Positions 39,476 through 49,102 are shown, counted from the first letter of the stretch. The stretch: 64,000 nucleotides of DNA from Blautia hansenii DSM 20583 (GCF_002222595.2 NZ_CP022413.2:2852001-2916000); one strand, 5' to 3'. Notes: a model not told the origin generated them from the letters alone. Numbers and translations are program-made.

Positions 39476-40870
39476 ATGTTTTTAGACAAAGGGAATATTC
39501 TTTCCAATTTCAACCATTTATTTGATACAGAAGCTTCCTGCCATATATCTTTATACTCCCATTTCGGTATGGGAAAAACCAGACTCATTCAGGAGCTTTC
39601 TAAAAGCAGAAAAACTTTATATTTTAAAGCTGCCCCTCTATCTTTTGAAGAAAATATCCGTATGCTAAAAGCATTATGCACGCGGCAATTCCACAAAGAT
39701 TTTCAACAGGCAAAAAAACTGACTGATGTTCTTAAATTACTTGCCAAACACGCTGAGCAAGAACCGTTGTTAATCATTTTTGATGACTTTCCACATCTTG
39801 CTGCCGGAAACAGAAGGATTTCCACATTGATTACTTCTTTTTTCAACCGCACAAGCAACGCTGCAAATTTATTTCTGGTGTTATGCAAGCCCGCTTCTGC
39901 CTATGAAAAAGAATGTACAAAGGAACAGCATGCTTTCCTTTTAAGACCGTTTCGCTTTTTTGAAATGCGGATGCTTTATCCTGAAATGTCCTTAGAAGAA
40001 CAAATGCTATTATATAGCGTTACCGGCGGTGTACCTGCTTATTTACGTTTTTTTAACCCTGAAATATCGGTAAAAGACAATCTTTACCGACTTTTCTTTC
40101 AGGAAAACGGCAGTTTTTATCGCCTTGTACCTTCCAGAACAAAAGAATTTTACTCTGCGTCTTCCGTTATGCGCTCTATTCTCCTTTCCCTGGGACAGGA
40201 GGAGAAAAAGCTGCAGGAAATTTGTGACGATACAGGGCTTACACCCAGCGCTGCCAGCAGTCTTCTGCTCTCTCTATCTTCCCATAATCTGGCAGAGCGA
40301 AAAGTACCGGTAACCGAAGACCAGACAAGCCGCCGTGCGGTTTATTCCATCTCGGATGGTATTTTTCGTTTTTGGTACACCTATGTCTTTCCTTATCAGT
40401 CAGAAATTGAATTTGGACAGGGAGAGACCGTTTTCAATACTTTTGTTTTGCCTGCCTTAGATAACTATACTAAAAATACCTTTGAAACAATATGCAGAGA
40501 ATTTCTGGTTTTAACGGATGAAATGAGAACATCTCCTTTCCCTATGAAAAATGTAGGCAAATGGTGGGGACAGCATCCTACAAAAAAACGTACAGAAGCA
40601 ATTCCTATTGCCGCTTATGACAATAACAAAGTCTTACTAGGAACCTGTTTCTGGACAGATGAATGGCTCGATATTGATGCACTTTACAAGCTGCAAAAAC
40701 ATTCTTCTCTTTTCCCGGATATGGAAGAATGGTATTATCTGTTTTCCAAATCAGACTTTGTAAGTGGTTTTGAAGTGATTTCCGGAAGCCATGTACATGT
40801 GTTCAGCTTGGAGCAAATGTGTGGTATTGCAGACAAATATCTAACTGTATACTGCAAAAATGATTTATAA
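39476..40870 (+). CDS. AAA ATPase of the archaeal-type/DUF234 group
   Basis: 464 residues: STAND-like AAA domain in the N-terminal half, winged helix near 240-290 (LQEICDDTGLTPSAASSLLLSLSSHNL), then a DUF234-like nuclease-fold C-terminus with FRFWYTYVFPYQSEIEFG. The Walker A (SHFGMGKT, about 27-34) lacks the first glycine of the GxxxxGKT pattern, while Walker B IIFDDF (about 100) is intact. Such ATPases are common orphans in Clostridia and resemble those of toxin-like or defence loci, but no partner gene is adjacent. AAGGAG precedes the ATG. It is divergent from the two-component operon with a 260-base AT-rich spacer that shows no clear feature. Confidence 0.75.
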   Translation: MFLDKGNILSNFNHLFDTEASCHISLYSHFGMGKTRLIQELSKSRKTLYFKAAPLSFEENIRMLKALCTRQFHKDFQQAKKLTDVLKLLAKHAEQEPLLIIFDDFPHLAAGNRRISTLITSFFNRTSNAANLFLVLCKPASAYEKECTKEQHAFLLRPFRFFEMRMLYPEMSLEEQMLLYSVTGGVPAYLRFFNPEISVKDNLYRLFFQENGSFYRLVPSRTKEFYSASSVMRSILLSLGQEEKKLQEICDDTGLTPSAASSLLLSLSSHNLAERKVPVTEDQTSRRAVYSISDGIFRFWYTYVFPYQSEIEFGQGETVFNTFVLPALDNYTKNTFETICREFLVLTDEMRTSPFPMKNVGKWWGQHPTKKRTEAIPIAAYDNNKVLLGTCFWTDEWLDIDALYKLQKHSSLFPDMEEWYYLFSKSDFVSGFEVISGSHVHVFSLEQMCGIADKYLTVYCKNDL

Positions 40871-40991
40871 TACGTCTTTTTACAATATGTATCTATAATT
40901 TGCAACTTTACACTTTACTTCTGCATATTTTAGGTTTGTTTTTATCCATTTATGGCAATGCTATATTTAGCAAAAAAGGAGATTTGCCTTT

Positions 40992-41225
40992 ATGGACGAA
41001 AAAAGAACAAGACAATTTCGTGAATTAGGACTGACTATATCTTATTATCGGAAATTAAAAGGATTAACGCAAACTCAGCTTGCAGAAAGTGTAGGACTTA
41101 GCAGAACACATATTAGTAATATTGAAGCACCAAGGGTAAAAACTTCCATTTCTCTGGACAGTCTTTTTGACATCGCAGAAGCATTGGAAGTACCTGTTCG
41201 TGATTTATTTGATTTTAAATGCTAA
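40992..41225 (+). CDS. XRE-family small DNA-binding protein
   Basis: 77 residues consisting of little more than one helix-turn-helix (about 10-67: ELGLTISYYRKLKGLTQTQLAESVGLSRTHISNIE, split over helices 1-4) and a short VPVRDLFDFKC end typical of Cro/CI-type regulators that dimerise through helix 5. AGGAG precedes the ATG. It is immediately followed by the ProX-like deacylase gene, whose start lies 16 bases after its stop, so the two are probably one operon. Confidence 0.9.
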   Translation: MDEKRTRQFRELGLTISYYRKLKGLTQTQLAESVGLSRTHISNIEAPRVKTSISLDSLFDIAEALEVPVRDLFDFKC

Positions 41226-41241
41226 GAAAGAAGGAAAAATT

Positions 41242-41793
41242 ATGCAGCTACGGAAAGGACACCCTGCTCTTTTAGACAGGCGTGAAGAAAAGGAAATAAA
41301 GGTTTACAATTTGCTGGAGCAGTTGAAAATCCCTTATGAACAGGCAGACCACGAAGCAGCCTCTACTATGGAAGCCTGCGAACGGGTGGATGAGCTTATG
41401 CAGGTCACTATGTGTAAAAATCTATTTCTATGTAATCGCCAGCAAACAGACTTTTACCTGCTTTTAATGCCCGGAAACAAAAAATTTAAAACAAAAGACC
41501 TTTCCAAACAAATCGGCTCTGCAAGATTATCCTTTGCAGGACCGGAATTTATGGAAAAATTTCTGAACATTTCTCCCGGTTCTGTCAGTGTATTGGGGTT
41601 AATGAATGATTTAGAAAACCGTGTACAATTATTGGTAGATGAAGAGGTTCTGGAAGATGAATTTATCGGCTGTCATCCCTGTGTCAATACTTCCAGCTTA
41701 AAGCTTTTGACAAAGGACTTAACAGAACGTTTTCTTCCTGCAGTACATCATGAAATGAAAATTGTGCATTTGCCAAACCCTGAAGAAGAATAA
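41242..41793 (+). CDS. ProX/PrdX-type aminoacyl-tRNA deacylase (YbaK fold)
   Basis: 183-residue YbaK/ProRS-insertion-like protein, expected to hydrolyse mischarged tRNA (Ala-tRNAPro in the ProX family). The start is set at 41242 (MQLRKGHPALLDRREEKE) with GAAGGA upstream; the open frame extends upstream in a different reading of the XRE gene end. The substrate-pocket lysine lies in TMCKNLFLCN (about 72) and the GSARLSFAGPEFMEKFL and GSVSVLGLMND (about 110) blocks are typical of ProX. A standalone copy means trans-editing. Pairing with a small XRE regulator is unusual. Confidence 0.85.
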   Translation: MQLRKGHPALLDRREEKEIKVYNLLEQLKIPYEQADHEAASTMEACERVDELMQVTMCKNLFLCNRQQTDFYLLLMPGNKKFKTKDLSKQIGSARLSFAGPEFMEKFLNISPGSVSVLGLMNDLENRVQLLVDEEVLEDEFIGCHPCVNTSSLKLLTKDLTERFLPAVHHEMKIVHLPNPEEE

Positions 41794-41810
41794 AAATCTT
41801 CTTAAAATGT

Positions 41811-41858
41811 GGCTGCTGCTTTAAGCTTACACGCCATCTGTATCTTAAAGCAACAGTC
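41811..41858. terminator. Bidirectional terminator between the deacylase and dipeptidase genes
   Basis: Inverted repeat CTGCTGCTTTAAG/CTTAAAGCAACAG (13 pairs, one wobble) with an 18-base loop, followed on the plus strand by TCTTCTTTTT and on the minus strand by TTTTAAGAAGATTTTT. It separates two convergent genes. Confidence 0.8.
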
Positions 41859-41864
41859 TTCTTT

Positions 41865-42860
41865 TTACAGATTTTCCTTCAGAAATCTCTTTACATTTTT
41901 AAAAAATACTTTTTCAACCTGACTGTATAGCATACCTTCCCTTTCCATTGCTTCTGCCAAAAGCGGAAGACCTGCTGCATTTTTCATCTCAGAAGGCGCT
42001 TCTTCAATCCCGTCAAAATCACTGCCAAGCCCGATACATTCTTCTCCGCCTACGCAAATAATATATTTTATCTGTCTGATGAGTTCCGACAAAAGCGCAC
42101 CGTCTTCCTTTGGCTTCCAGTTCTCTCTTACAAAAGAAACACAGAAATTCAATCCCATGACACCGCCTTTTTCAGCTAAAATCCGTATCATATCATCCGT
42201 TAAATTCCGAGCTGCATTAGGGGCAATTCCCCTTGCATTAGAATGAGATGCCAAGAAGGGACGCTTTGCGTATTTTGCCACGTCATAAAAGCCGCCGTCT
42301 GAAAGATGTGAAACATCGGGAATAATACCAAGCGCTTCCATTTCCTCCAACATTTCAAGTCCTTTTTCTTTTAAACCTGCTGTTTCTCCTGCACTCCACA
42401 TTTTTTGTTCCAGAGGATTATAAAAACGATTGGGATATCCTAAATCATTTTCATAATTCCATGTAAAAGTTGCCATACGCACCCCTTGCTCATAAAATTT
42501 ACGCAGCATCTGCGGTTCTCTCTGGTAAATAGCTCCTTCCTCCAAAGATAACAGTGCGGAAATCTTTCCGTTCTTCTCGTTTTCTTCTATATCCTTATAT
42601 GTAAAAACCTGTGCAATATCCTGACTGTTTTTCTTAATTTCCTCCTGAAACAGCGCTGCCATCTCCTGTGCAGTACAAAAGCTGTCTTTTTGTGCCTCCT
42701 TGTCTACGAAAAGCGCAAAAGTCTGAAGTCCATAATCTCCTTTTCTCATCTTTTCGATATCTAAATGGAGATTGTTCTTCCTAAGCTCTACTGCATCCTT
42801 ACTCTTCCTCTTTTCATATATAGCGCTGATTGTATCGCAGTGCATATCAAAAACCTTCAT
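41865..42860 (-). CDS. Membrane dipeptidase family (M19) peptidase
   Basis: 331-residue zinc dipeptidase of the renal dipeptidase family. Metal ligands are seen in DMHCDTI (HxD, about 5-11), SLEEGA (bridging Glu, about 107), and two later His in DVSHLSD (about 198) and ASHSNARGI (about 219), with the FDGIEEAP block near 283. No signal peptide is present, so it is cytoplasmic and probably cleaves dipeptides such as D-Ala-containing or peptidoglycan-derived ones; the exact substrate is not evident. It lies 27 bases downstream of the giant Ig-repeat gene. Confidence 0.93.
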   Translation of the reverse strand: MKVFDMHCDTISAIYEKRKSKDAVELRKNNLHLDIEKMRKGDYGLQTFALFVDKEAQKDSFCTAQEMAALFQEEIKKNSQDIAQVFTYKDIEENEKNGKISALLSLEEGAIYQREPQMLRKFYEQGVRMATFTWNYENDLGYPNRFYNPLEQKMWSAGETAGLKEKGLEMLEEMEALGIIPDVSHLSDGGFYDVAKYAKRPFLASHSNARGIAPNAARNLTDDMIRILAEKGGVMGLNFCVSFVRENWKPKEDGALLSELIRQIKYIICVGGEECIGLGSDFDGIEEAPSEMKNAAGLPLLAEAMEREGMLYSQVEKVFFKNVKRFLKENL

Positions 42861-42887
42861 TGATTTTCCTCTCCTTCTGGCTGTATT

Positions 42888-45800
42888 TTACTTTAGTATA
42901 AAGCATCCTCTCTTCTTTTTCCAGATGAACAGCCCCATTAAAAAGAGAATAACTATGATTATGTTTACTCTGTTATTTTCCGGCTTTGCTTTTTGGAAAG
43001 AAGTGAGGATAACCAGCACACGAAGCTCCTCCTGTTGTATGTTTTGTGCCGCATCTGTGGCAGATACTTTTATTTTCTGCCAATTTCCATTTTTGGAAAT
43101 CTGCTCTTTCACAATTCCGTTTTTTTCTTTTAGTTCTTCTTTTCCATAGTGTATTTTCCTGTCTCCGATTTGAATATCTAAACCTTCTAATGCCAGATTA
43201 TCTGTAACTTCAACGACAAGCTCCTTTACCGCACTCTGATATTTTCCTTTATCTTCTACTCCTGATACCAGAATAGTTGGCGAGGTTCTGTCCACAGTAA
43301 AAGAAAGCGGCAATGGTTCTGCCTTTCTTTTCAAACTTATATTATTCATGCTGTTGTCGGCATTATCCTTGGAATTTAAAATAACCGTATAATTTCCTTC
43401 TTTTTTAAAGTTTTCCGCTTTTATTTTATAATAATTTTTCTTCCACTTTCCTTCCTGCTCTAAAACTTTTGCTGTATAATCCTGTCCTTCTTTTAAGTCT
43501 TTCAATTCTCCGTCACAATTTACAGTAAGCGTTCTTTCTTTAATCGTATCTACATTGTATTCATAAATCCCGATTTCTTTTCCTTCCCTCAAATATGTAT
43601 GGCTTCCTTCCTTCACATTCAGCCATTTTCGTGTGTCTAAATCTGCCTCATACACAGAGCCATACCGATTTACAGAAAATATGAGCTCTTTTTTTGCCCA
43701 ATTTCCCGCTTTATCTACTGCTGCTACGGAAAGTGTATAAATATTATCTGTTTCTTCTGTTCTGGGTAAATCGGCAATCTGTATTTTTTGTCCTCTTTTT
43801 ATATTCTTTACACTCTTTTTCAGCTTTAATTTTTTCTCATTGCTTCCTGTAATATTTATGGTAAAACCGCCTGTTTGATAATTTAAATCTCGAATTTCTA
43901 TCATCGGCGCCACCTTATCCTTATTCGCTGATTTATTCTTTATATTGGAAATTTTAATTTCCGGAAGCTCTAAATCTACACAAAAACCTTTTCCTTCAAA
44001 CTCCTTTGCCTGATTTCCCGCTTTATCTCCACAAGAAACCTTTAAACAATATTCACCGCTTTCTTCATAAAAAACCTTTGCTTTATGAACACCTTTATGA
44101 GAAGAGAACTGCGTAATCTGTGGCTTTTTTCCTGATATATTCTCAAGCTCTGTACCTATTTTAACCTGATTTTCATCAAAATTTTGCTCACGAATAACAA
44201 TTTCAGCTGTACGAGGATGATTAAAATACCTGATGTTAGAAGCACTTTCGTCTTCATAAAAAACCTCAATTACAGGAGCTGTCCTATCTATAACAAAATT
44301 CTCCTTCTCCTCATATTTTTCTTTATTTCCTGCCTTATCCTCACAGGAAAAATGCAGTCCATAACTACCGTCTTCCGAAAAAACAACCTGACAGGAATGT
44401 GTATTTCCCTTTGACTTCCACTTTCCCACTTGCGCTTTTCCTTGCATTTCCCATTTCACAGAAGAAGGCTCAAAATTTTCCTCTGTTATCTCTATCTGTG
44501 CCGTACGCTGCGTATTATAATAGCTCTTTTCATTTGCTTTCCCTACACTCCACTGCACGGAAATCTTAGGATTTGTTATATCTATGCTTAATTTTATCCT
44601 CTCACTTTTTCCTATGTTACCTGCTCTGTCTTCTGCAAAGGCTTGTATTTCAAGCTCTCCATCCCCATACACTGCAACAGGCACAGTGATTTCCTTCGAG
44701 AAGGCTTGTATCCCTTCTTCTGTTTTCTGAAGCAAAGAAATTTTCTCATTCTGTTTTCCCTTGGAAATAATGTAATAAATTTCTTGCAAACCGGAGTTTC
44801 CGTATTTCCTGTCCGCATCTGTTCCTTGAATATGCAGCTTAATATCCTCACGAAAAAAGTAATTCTTCTCTTCCTTTCCATTGACAAGCTCCATAACAGG
44901 CATTGGACATTGCGTATCAACGCAAAGTGAGATTTCTTCTCCCTGTACAATGCAATCCTGTGTTGTTCGCTGAGATAAGTCTTTGACAAAAGGACAAATC
45001 TTATATTCCCCCTCCTTCAATGTCATTTCCAGTATGTGCTCTTCCCCTTTTTCTATCCATTTTATCTCTTTCATAAGCTTATCTTCCAGCTCTGCCAAAG
45101 AACAGCTCTTTTTTTCTCCGTTTATCTCTGTTTCAAACCATAAATACTCTTTTTCTTTTGAAAAATTCTGCTCCCTGTACAAAATTTGAACAGTCATCGG
45201 ATTTTTAGAATAATATTCTGAAAAAGCATTCCCTTGACTAAAACACTGTACTTTTACTTCAGGCAAGATGGTATCCGTCTGCAAGCTTAACTCTTTTTCT
45301 GTTTTGTTGCCCGCATAATCAGTAACATTAACGACAACCTGAACCTCCATACTGCTATCTTCTTTTACTACTACCGTATATGGCAGTAGTATTTCTTTGT
45401 ATTTTTCTCTTTCTTCTAAAGAACTTTCTTTAAAAAGGATTTCCCTTGCAAGCTCCTCTCCGTCACCTCTTACCAAAATCTCAATTTGAGCTATGGCAGC
45501 TTTCTCATCTTGGACAACAAATTCTAAATCCACATCTTCCCCGTAAATGCCTGTCTTCGCTATTTCCTGTGTCCCTGCAAATGCAATTTGTAATTGCGGT
45601 TCTTCCCAATCTGTCATAATGCCGTCAGAAACATAAATTTTCTCATGCCCCAGATAGTCCTCCGTTCTTATAAAAACAAGATAATTCTTTTCTTCCTCAG
45701 GAATTGGAATTTCTCCGTTTTGAGGCAACAAATCCCATTTCTCTTTTTTCAACTCCTCATCAAGATACTTCTTAACCTCTTTTCCTGTAAATTCCCCTTC

Positions 45801-47156
45801 TTTTTTCATAATATGATACTGACTTTTCTTCACACCACAGCCATTTTTATCTTCTATATGAAAACATTCTTTTCCTGCATCTGCTTTTCCGTAAAATCTG
45901 CTAAACCTTATGATTTCCGGCAATGCTTCGCAGTCATTTATCCTGTCACTTACCGTATTTTCTGTCACCTCAGGAACATCTGTATCGAGAAAAACCGAAA
46001 TCTCAAAGGGCTTTGACTTTACCTTATTCTTCTGATGAACAAGAAAAAGTGAAATCTTTCTTTCCTCTCCCTCTTGGAAATCCTCCTTTGAAAAATCCAG
46101 TCCCTTTCCATTCTTACTGATAATTTCTCCTGACTCTGTGCATACATCTGTATAAAAGCTTGCCTTATTGTTCTGTTTCAGCAACACATGAAAATCCTGC
46201 ATTTTCCCGTCTGCCCAGAGCTTTCCGGTATTCTCATCCAAATACACTTGTTGCCTGTCTGTCTCAAACTCGATATATTCCGAATGTTCCTCTATTGCCT
46301 CCGGCTCTATTTGTAAACTGCCGCAAGTAACCTCATCATAATTAAAATAATAATTTTCCCCTGACTTGCCGTCCTGTTTTACGGTTATTCTCTCCTTCCA
46401 TTCTCCCAATGAATAATCCGGCAATTTCTCTTTTTCTATGGGCTTTTCCACAGGTGTAGGATAAACGACAGCATCTCCCTTTAGCAATCCCTCTGTTTCA
46501 GAATTTTTATAACTCTCCGTGTTTTCCTGTACCGGCGTATCTGATGCAAAATTTATTTCATTGTAATGCCCATATTCCCGCCATCCTCGCTCTACCCTTA
46601 AATTTATCTTACGCTTCTTTATAGTGAGCGCACATTCTAAACAAACCTGTTGCTTTTCTAAATCCACTTTATATTTAGAGGCGTCTTTTCCTCCCAGTTC
46701 AACCTTGGTAACAAGGACAGAAGTCTTTTTTCCCTCTGTTACATCTTTTATTTTTTCCTCCAGCACCCCTTCCAGATTTTTTACAAAAACATCTTCTGAT
46801 TTCTCTGCGCTTTCTATTTCTATATCCTCTAAATTTTCCAAAATATCTCCTGTTTCAGGATTTTGGAACACCGAAAAATCATCTCGGTCATATATCTTTG
46901 TATATTTCAGACAGACTCCTTCCTTCATTTTAAACGTAACTGTTTTCTCTTCCTGAACAGATGCTTCTGCTTTCTGCACGAAAACAAAGCTTCCTACAAA
47001 CAAAAACACAGTTATAACCAATATTCCCTTTAATTTTTCGCTTCTTTTTCTGCCATAAGCTATCCATAATGTAACAAAAAGGCAAAAAATACTAATCCCG
47101 AAAAAGACATTTTTAAGACACTGATAAAAATAAATCTGATTTTGTATCTCATTCAT
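42888..47156 (-). CDS. Giant membrane-anchored Ig-like repeat protein
   Basis: 1422 residues. Started at 47156 (MNEIQNQIYFYQCLK), whose ATG overlaps the end of the upstream kinase gene by 8 bases (ATGAATGA). Two N-terminal membrane helices lie at about 14-34 and 42-60, and one C-terminal helix (about 1395-1412, IIIVILFLMGLFIW) is followed by KKKRG. Between them about 1300 extracellular residues contain repeated Ig-like units recognisable by the phrases DRTAPVIEV, DKAGN, DYAGN, DRAGN, DITNPKISV and REQNF, each spaced about 90-130 residues. No enzyme motif, LPxTG or dockerin is seen. It is co-translated with a membrane Ser/Thr kinase, suggesting a receptor or cell-envelope partner. The family is unknown to me. 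Confidence 0.8.
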   Translation of the reverse strand: MNEIQNQIYFYQCLKNVFFGISIFCLFVTLWIAYGRKRSEKLKGILVITVFLFVGSFVFVQKAEASVQEEKTVTFKMKEGVCLKYTKIYDRDDFSVFQNPETGDILENLEDIEIESAEKSEDVFVKNLEGVLEEKIKDVTEGKKTSVLVTKVELGGKDASKYKVDLEKQQVCLECALTIKKRKINLRVERGWREYGHYNEINFASDTPVQENTESYKNSETEGLLKGDAVVYPTPVEKPIEKEKLPDYSLGEWKERITVKQDGKSGENYYFNYDEVTCGSLQIEPEAIEEHSEYIEFETDRQQVYLDENTGKLWADGKMQDFHVLLKQNNKASFYTDVCTESGEIISKNGKGLDFSKEDFQEGEERKISLFLVHQKNKVKSKPFEISVFLDTDVPEVTENTVSDRINDCEALPEIIRFSRFYGKADAGKECFHIEDKNGCGVKKSQYHIMKKEGEFTGKEVKKYLDEELKKEKWDLLPQNGEIPIPEEEKNYLVFIRTEDYLGHEKIYVSDGIMTDWEEPQLQIAFAGTQEIAKTGIYGEDVDLEFVVQDEKAAIAQIEILVRGDGEELAREILFKESSLEEREKYKEILLPYTVVVKEDSSMEVQVVVNVTDYAGNKTEKELSLQTDTILPEVKVQCFSQGNAFSEYYSKNPMTVQILYREQNFSKEKEYLWFETEINGEKKSCSLAELEDKLMKEIKWIEKGEEHILEMTLKEGEYKICPFVKDLSQRTTQDCIVQGEEISLCVDTQCPMPVMELVNGKEEKNYFFREDIKLHIQGTDADRKYGNSGLQEIYYIISKGKQNEKISLLQKTEEGIQAFSKEITVPVAVYGDGELEIQAFAEDRAGNIGKSERIKLSIDITNPKISVQWSVGKANEKSYYNTQRTAQIEITEENFEPSSVKWEMQGKAQVGKWKSKGNTHSCQVVFSEDGSYGLHFSCEDKAGNKEKYEEKENFVIDRTAPVIEVFYEDESASNIRYFNHPRTAEIVIREQNFDENQVKIGTELENISGKKPQITQFSSHKGVHKAKVFYEESGEYCLKVSCGDKAGNQAKEFEGKGFCVDLELPEIKISNIKNKSANKDKVAPMIEIRDLNYQTGGFTINITGSNEKKLKLKKSVKNIKRGQKIQIADLPRTEETDNIYTLSVAAVDKAGNWAKKELIFSVNRYGSVYEADLDTRKWLNVKEGSHTYLREGKEIGIYEYNVDTIKERTLTVNCDGELKDLKEGQDYTAKVLEQEGKWKKNYYKIKAENFKKEGNYTVILNSKDNADNSMNNISLKRKAEPLPLSFTVDRTSPTILVSGVEDKGKYQSAVKELVVEVTDNLALEGLDIQIGDRKIHYGKEELKEKNGIVKEQISKNGNWQKIKVSATDAAQNIQQEELRVLVILTSFQKAKPENNRVNIIIVILFLMGLFIWKKKRGCFILK

Positions 47157-48906
47157 TTTCCCCACTCCCCTCTTCAAAGGCAGCCTCTATACTGTGATGT
47201 GCTGCGGATAAATTTTCACACAGATTTCTTTTCATTTCTTCCTCATAAACCGCATTTGCGCTTCCCTTTTCTATTTTCATTGCATCTAACCCCTCTTCTA
47301 TTTCTCTAAGCTGCTTTTCCATTTCTGCTTTCGTCACTCCTGCCCTTGCAAACTGAAAAGCAGAAGTAATCATTTGCGACAATATCTCTTTATAGGCAAA
47401 CAGCAAATCTTTTGATTTATACCTGTTTTTCTTCTCATGTTTTACAATCTCTGTTAAATCCCCCCAGTAATCTTTATAAGAAATACGCACATCTCCTCCT
47501 TGATGATACATGCCCAGCCGGTCATAGTATGATGCGATTTTCCAGAGCTTTTGTGCTCTTATAATTTCAGCCTCCTGTAAGCCTTGGGATGGTTTCCCTT
47601 CTCCTGCAATTTTCAGCCATTTCTCTGCTGCCGCCTTATTTCCCGTACCGTTATAAGAGTAAAAATAAGCAAGTCCCAAGATGTATGCAAAGCTCTCATA
47701 CTCTCTTTTACGTGATTTTAAATATTCTTCATTTCTCTTATTTCCTTCTTTGGTAATTCCCAGCATTTCACGGATAAATTTTTCCTCTTTTTCTGAAAAA
47801 AAACATACAGAATATCCCTGTAACTCCTCCTGTTCCTCATTGTCTTTCCAGAGAAAAGTCTCCAAAAGCGCTTTATATGCTCTGCTGTCCTTGGGCTTTA
47901 AGGTAATTGCTGCCTGATAACACGCCTGATACTGTTCTTTTCCCCTTTGACGCTGTGCTTCATACAGGCAATCCTCATACGCATTTTTTACCAGCTCCTT
48001 TTCTTCTCGATAAAAAACAAGGCTTAAAAATCCGGAAACAATGGTTAATCCCAAAAAGCAAAACAGCATTAGCTTTTTTATCTTTTGAGACTTTTGATAT
48101 TCTATATCCAATTTATAATAATGAGAAAGCTCCTGTTGTAATTCCTCACAGGACTGATAGCGTTTGGAAGGATTTTTCCTTGTACACTTTAAGATAATCA
48201 TTTCAAGACCGGATGACAGATTTGTATTCCAATATCGAATAGGATAGATTTCATAGGGCTTACAAATAGGGTTATGCCCTGTAAGAAGATAATAAAGCGT
48301 AACGCCCAGACAGTAAATATCTGTCCGAATATCGGACTGTCCCTGCCCTTTATACTGCTCAGGCGCTGCGTAACCGCAAGTTCCCAGGCACAGGGTATCC
48401 TCCGCCTGACTTTCTTTAAATTCTCTGGCAGTACCAAAATCAATAAGTACCACTTTTCCGTCCTTTTGCACCATCACATTGGCAGGCTTCATATCACGGT
48501 AAATAATAGGCGGATTTTGAGAATGGAGATAAGACAGCACATCACACAGCTGTTTTCCCCAATTTACAACGGTTTCCTCTTTCTGCGGTCCGTATTCCTG
48601 CACAATACTTTCCAGCTGCCGCCCTTCTATGTAGTCCATTACCAGCAGAAAGGTTTCCTCGTTTTCAATAATATCTACAATATCAGGAAGATTGGGGTGA
48701 TGCAGCCTTTTTAATATATCTGCCTCTGTTAAGAGTCTCTGATGAACGGTTTCAAAATTTTCCACGCCCTCCTTTTTTACTTCTTTAATTGCCCAGTGTT
48801 TATTTACCTTCTCATTTACTGCCAGATAAACAACGCTCATGCCGCCTTCGCCTAATTTTCTCAGGATTTTATATCTGCCGTCAATCAGCTCACCTGTTTT
48901 TCGCAT
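47149..48906 (-). CDS. Transmembrane Ser/Thr protein kinase with extracellular helical-repeat domain
   Basis: 585 residues. Hanks-type kinase domain at 8-270 with LGEGGMSVVYLA (glycine loop), WAIKEVKK (catalytic Lys), IYRDMKPANVM (catalytic loop), LIDFGTARE (DFG) and CLGTCGYAAPEQY (activation and APE segment). All key catalytic residues are present. One membrane helix near 273-295 is followed by an extracytoplasmic region (about 300-585) rich in short alpha-helical units resembling TPR (CYQAAITLKPKDSRAYKALL). There are no PASTA repeats, so it is not the usual PrkC. It overlaps the start of the giant Ig-repeat protein gene. AAGGAAGG precedes the ATG. Confidence 0.92.
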   Translation of the reverse strand: MRKTGELIDGRYKILRKLGEGGMSVVYLAVNEKVNKHWAIKEVKKEGVENFETVHQRLLTEADILKRLHHPNLPDIVDIIENEETFLLVMDYIEGRQLESIVQEYGPQKEETVVNWGKQLCDVLSYLHSQNPPIIYRDMKPANVMVQKDGKVVLIDFGTAREFKESQAEDTLCLGTCGYAAPEQYKGQGQSDIRTDIYCLGVTLYYLLTGHNPICKPYEIYPIRYWNTNLSSGLEMIILKCTRKNPSKRYQSCEELQQELSHYYKLDIEYQKSQKIKKLMLFCFLGLTIVSGFLSLVFYREEKELVKNAYEDCLYEAQRQRGKEQYQACYQAAITLKPKDSRAYKALLETFLWKDNEEQEELQGYSVCFFSEKEEKFIREMLGITKEGNKRNEEYLKSRKREYESFAYILGLAYFYSYNGTGNKAAAEKWLKIAGEGKPSQGLQEAEIIRAQKLWKIASYYDRLGMYHQGGDVRISYKDYWGDLTEIVKHEKKNRYKSKDLLFAYKEILSQMITSAFQFARAGVTKAEMEKQLREIEEGLDAMKIEKGSANAVYEEEMKRNLCENLSAAHHSIEAAFEEGSGENE

Positions 48907-48998
48907 AGTATCACCTTCCTTTTATCAATAAAGCATCGGCCAGTCCAAAAAATATTGGGGCATAAAGGCATTTTTTTAAATAATCACATGGAATATTC

Positions 48999-49014
48999 TT
49001 GACAGAGCTGTCAA
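48999..49014. promoter_or_regulatory. Palindrome upstream of the kinase operon
   Basis: TTGACAG/CTGTCAA with a 2-base centre, about 95 bases upstream of the kinase start. The right half read on the minus strand supplies a TTGACA -35-like element, but the -10 at the proper distance is poor. It may be an operator or a promoter part. The rest of the 260-base spacer holds only the glgB terminator. Confidence 0.4.
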
Positions 49015-49102
49015 AAAGAGTTCTTAGAATTGTTTTTGTGAATATGAGAATATCATAATTTCTTTGCATTTGCAATTAGCAATATTGCCAAAAATATTGA
49101 TA

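Noticed and set aside
43000..47000. Tandem DNA repeats in the giant Ig-repeat gene
   Set aside because: Repetition is seen at protein level only (DKAGN, REQNF phrases); the DNA copies have diverged and show no recent amplification.
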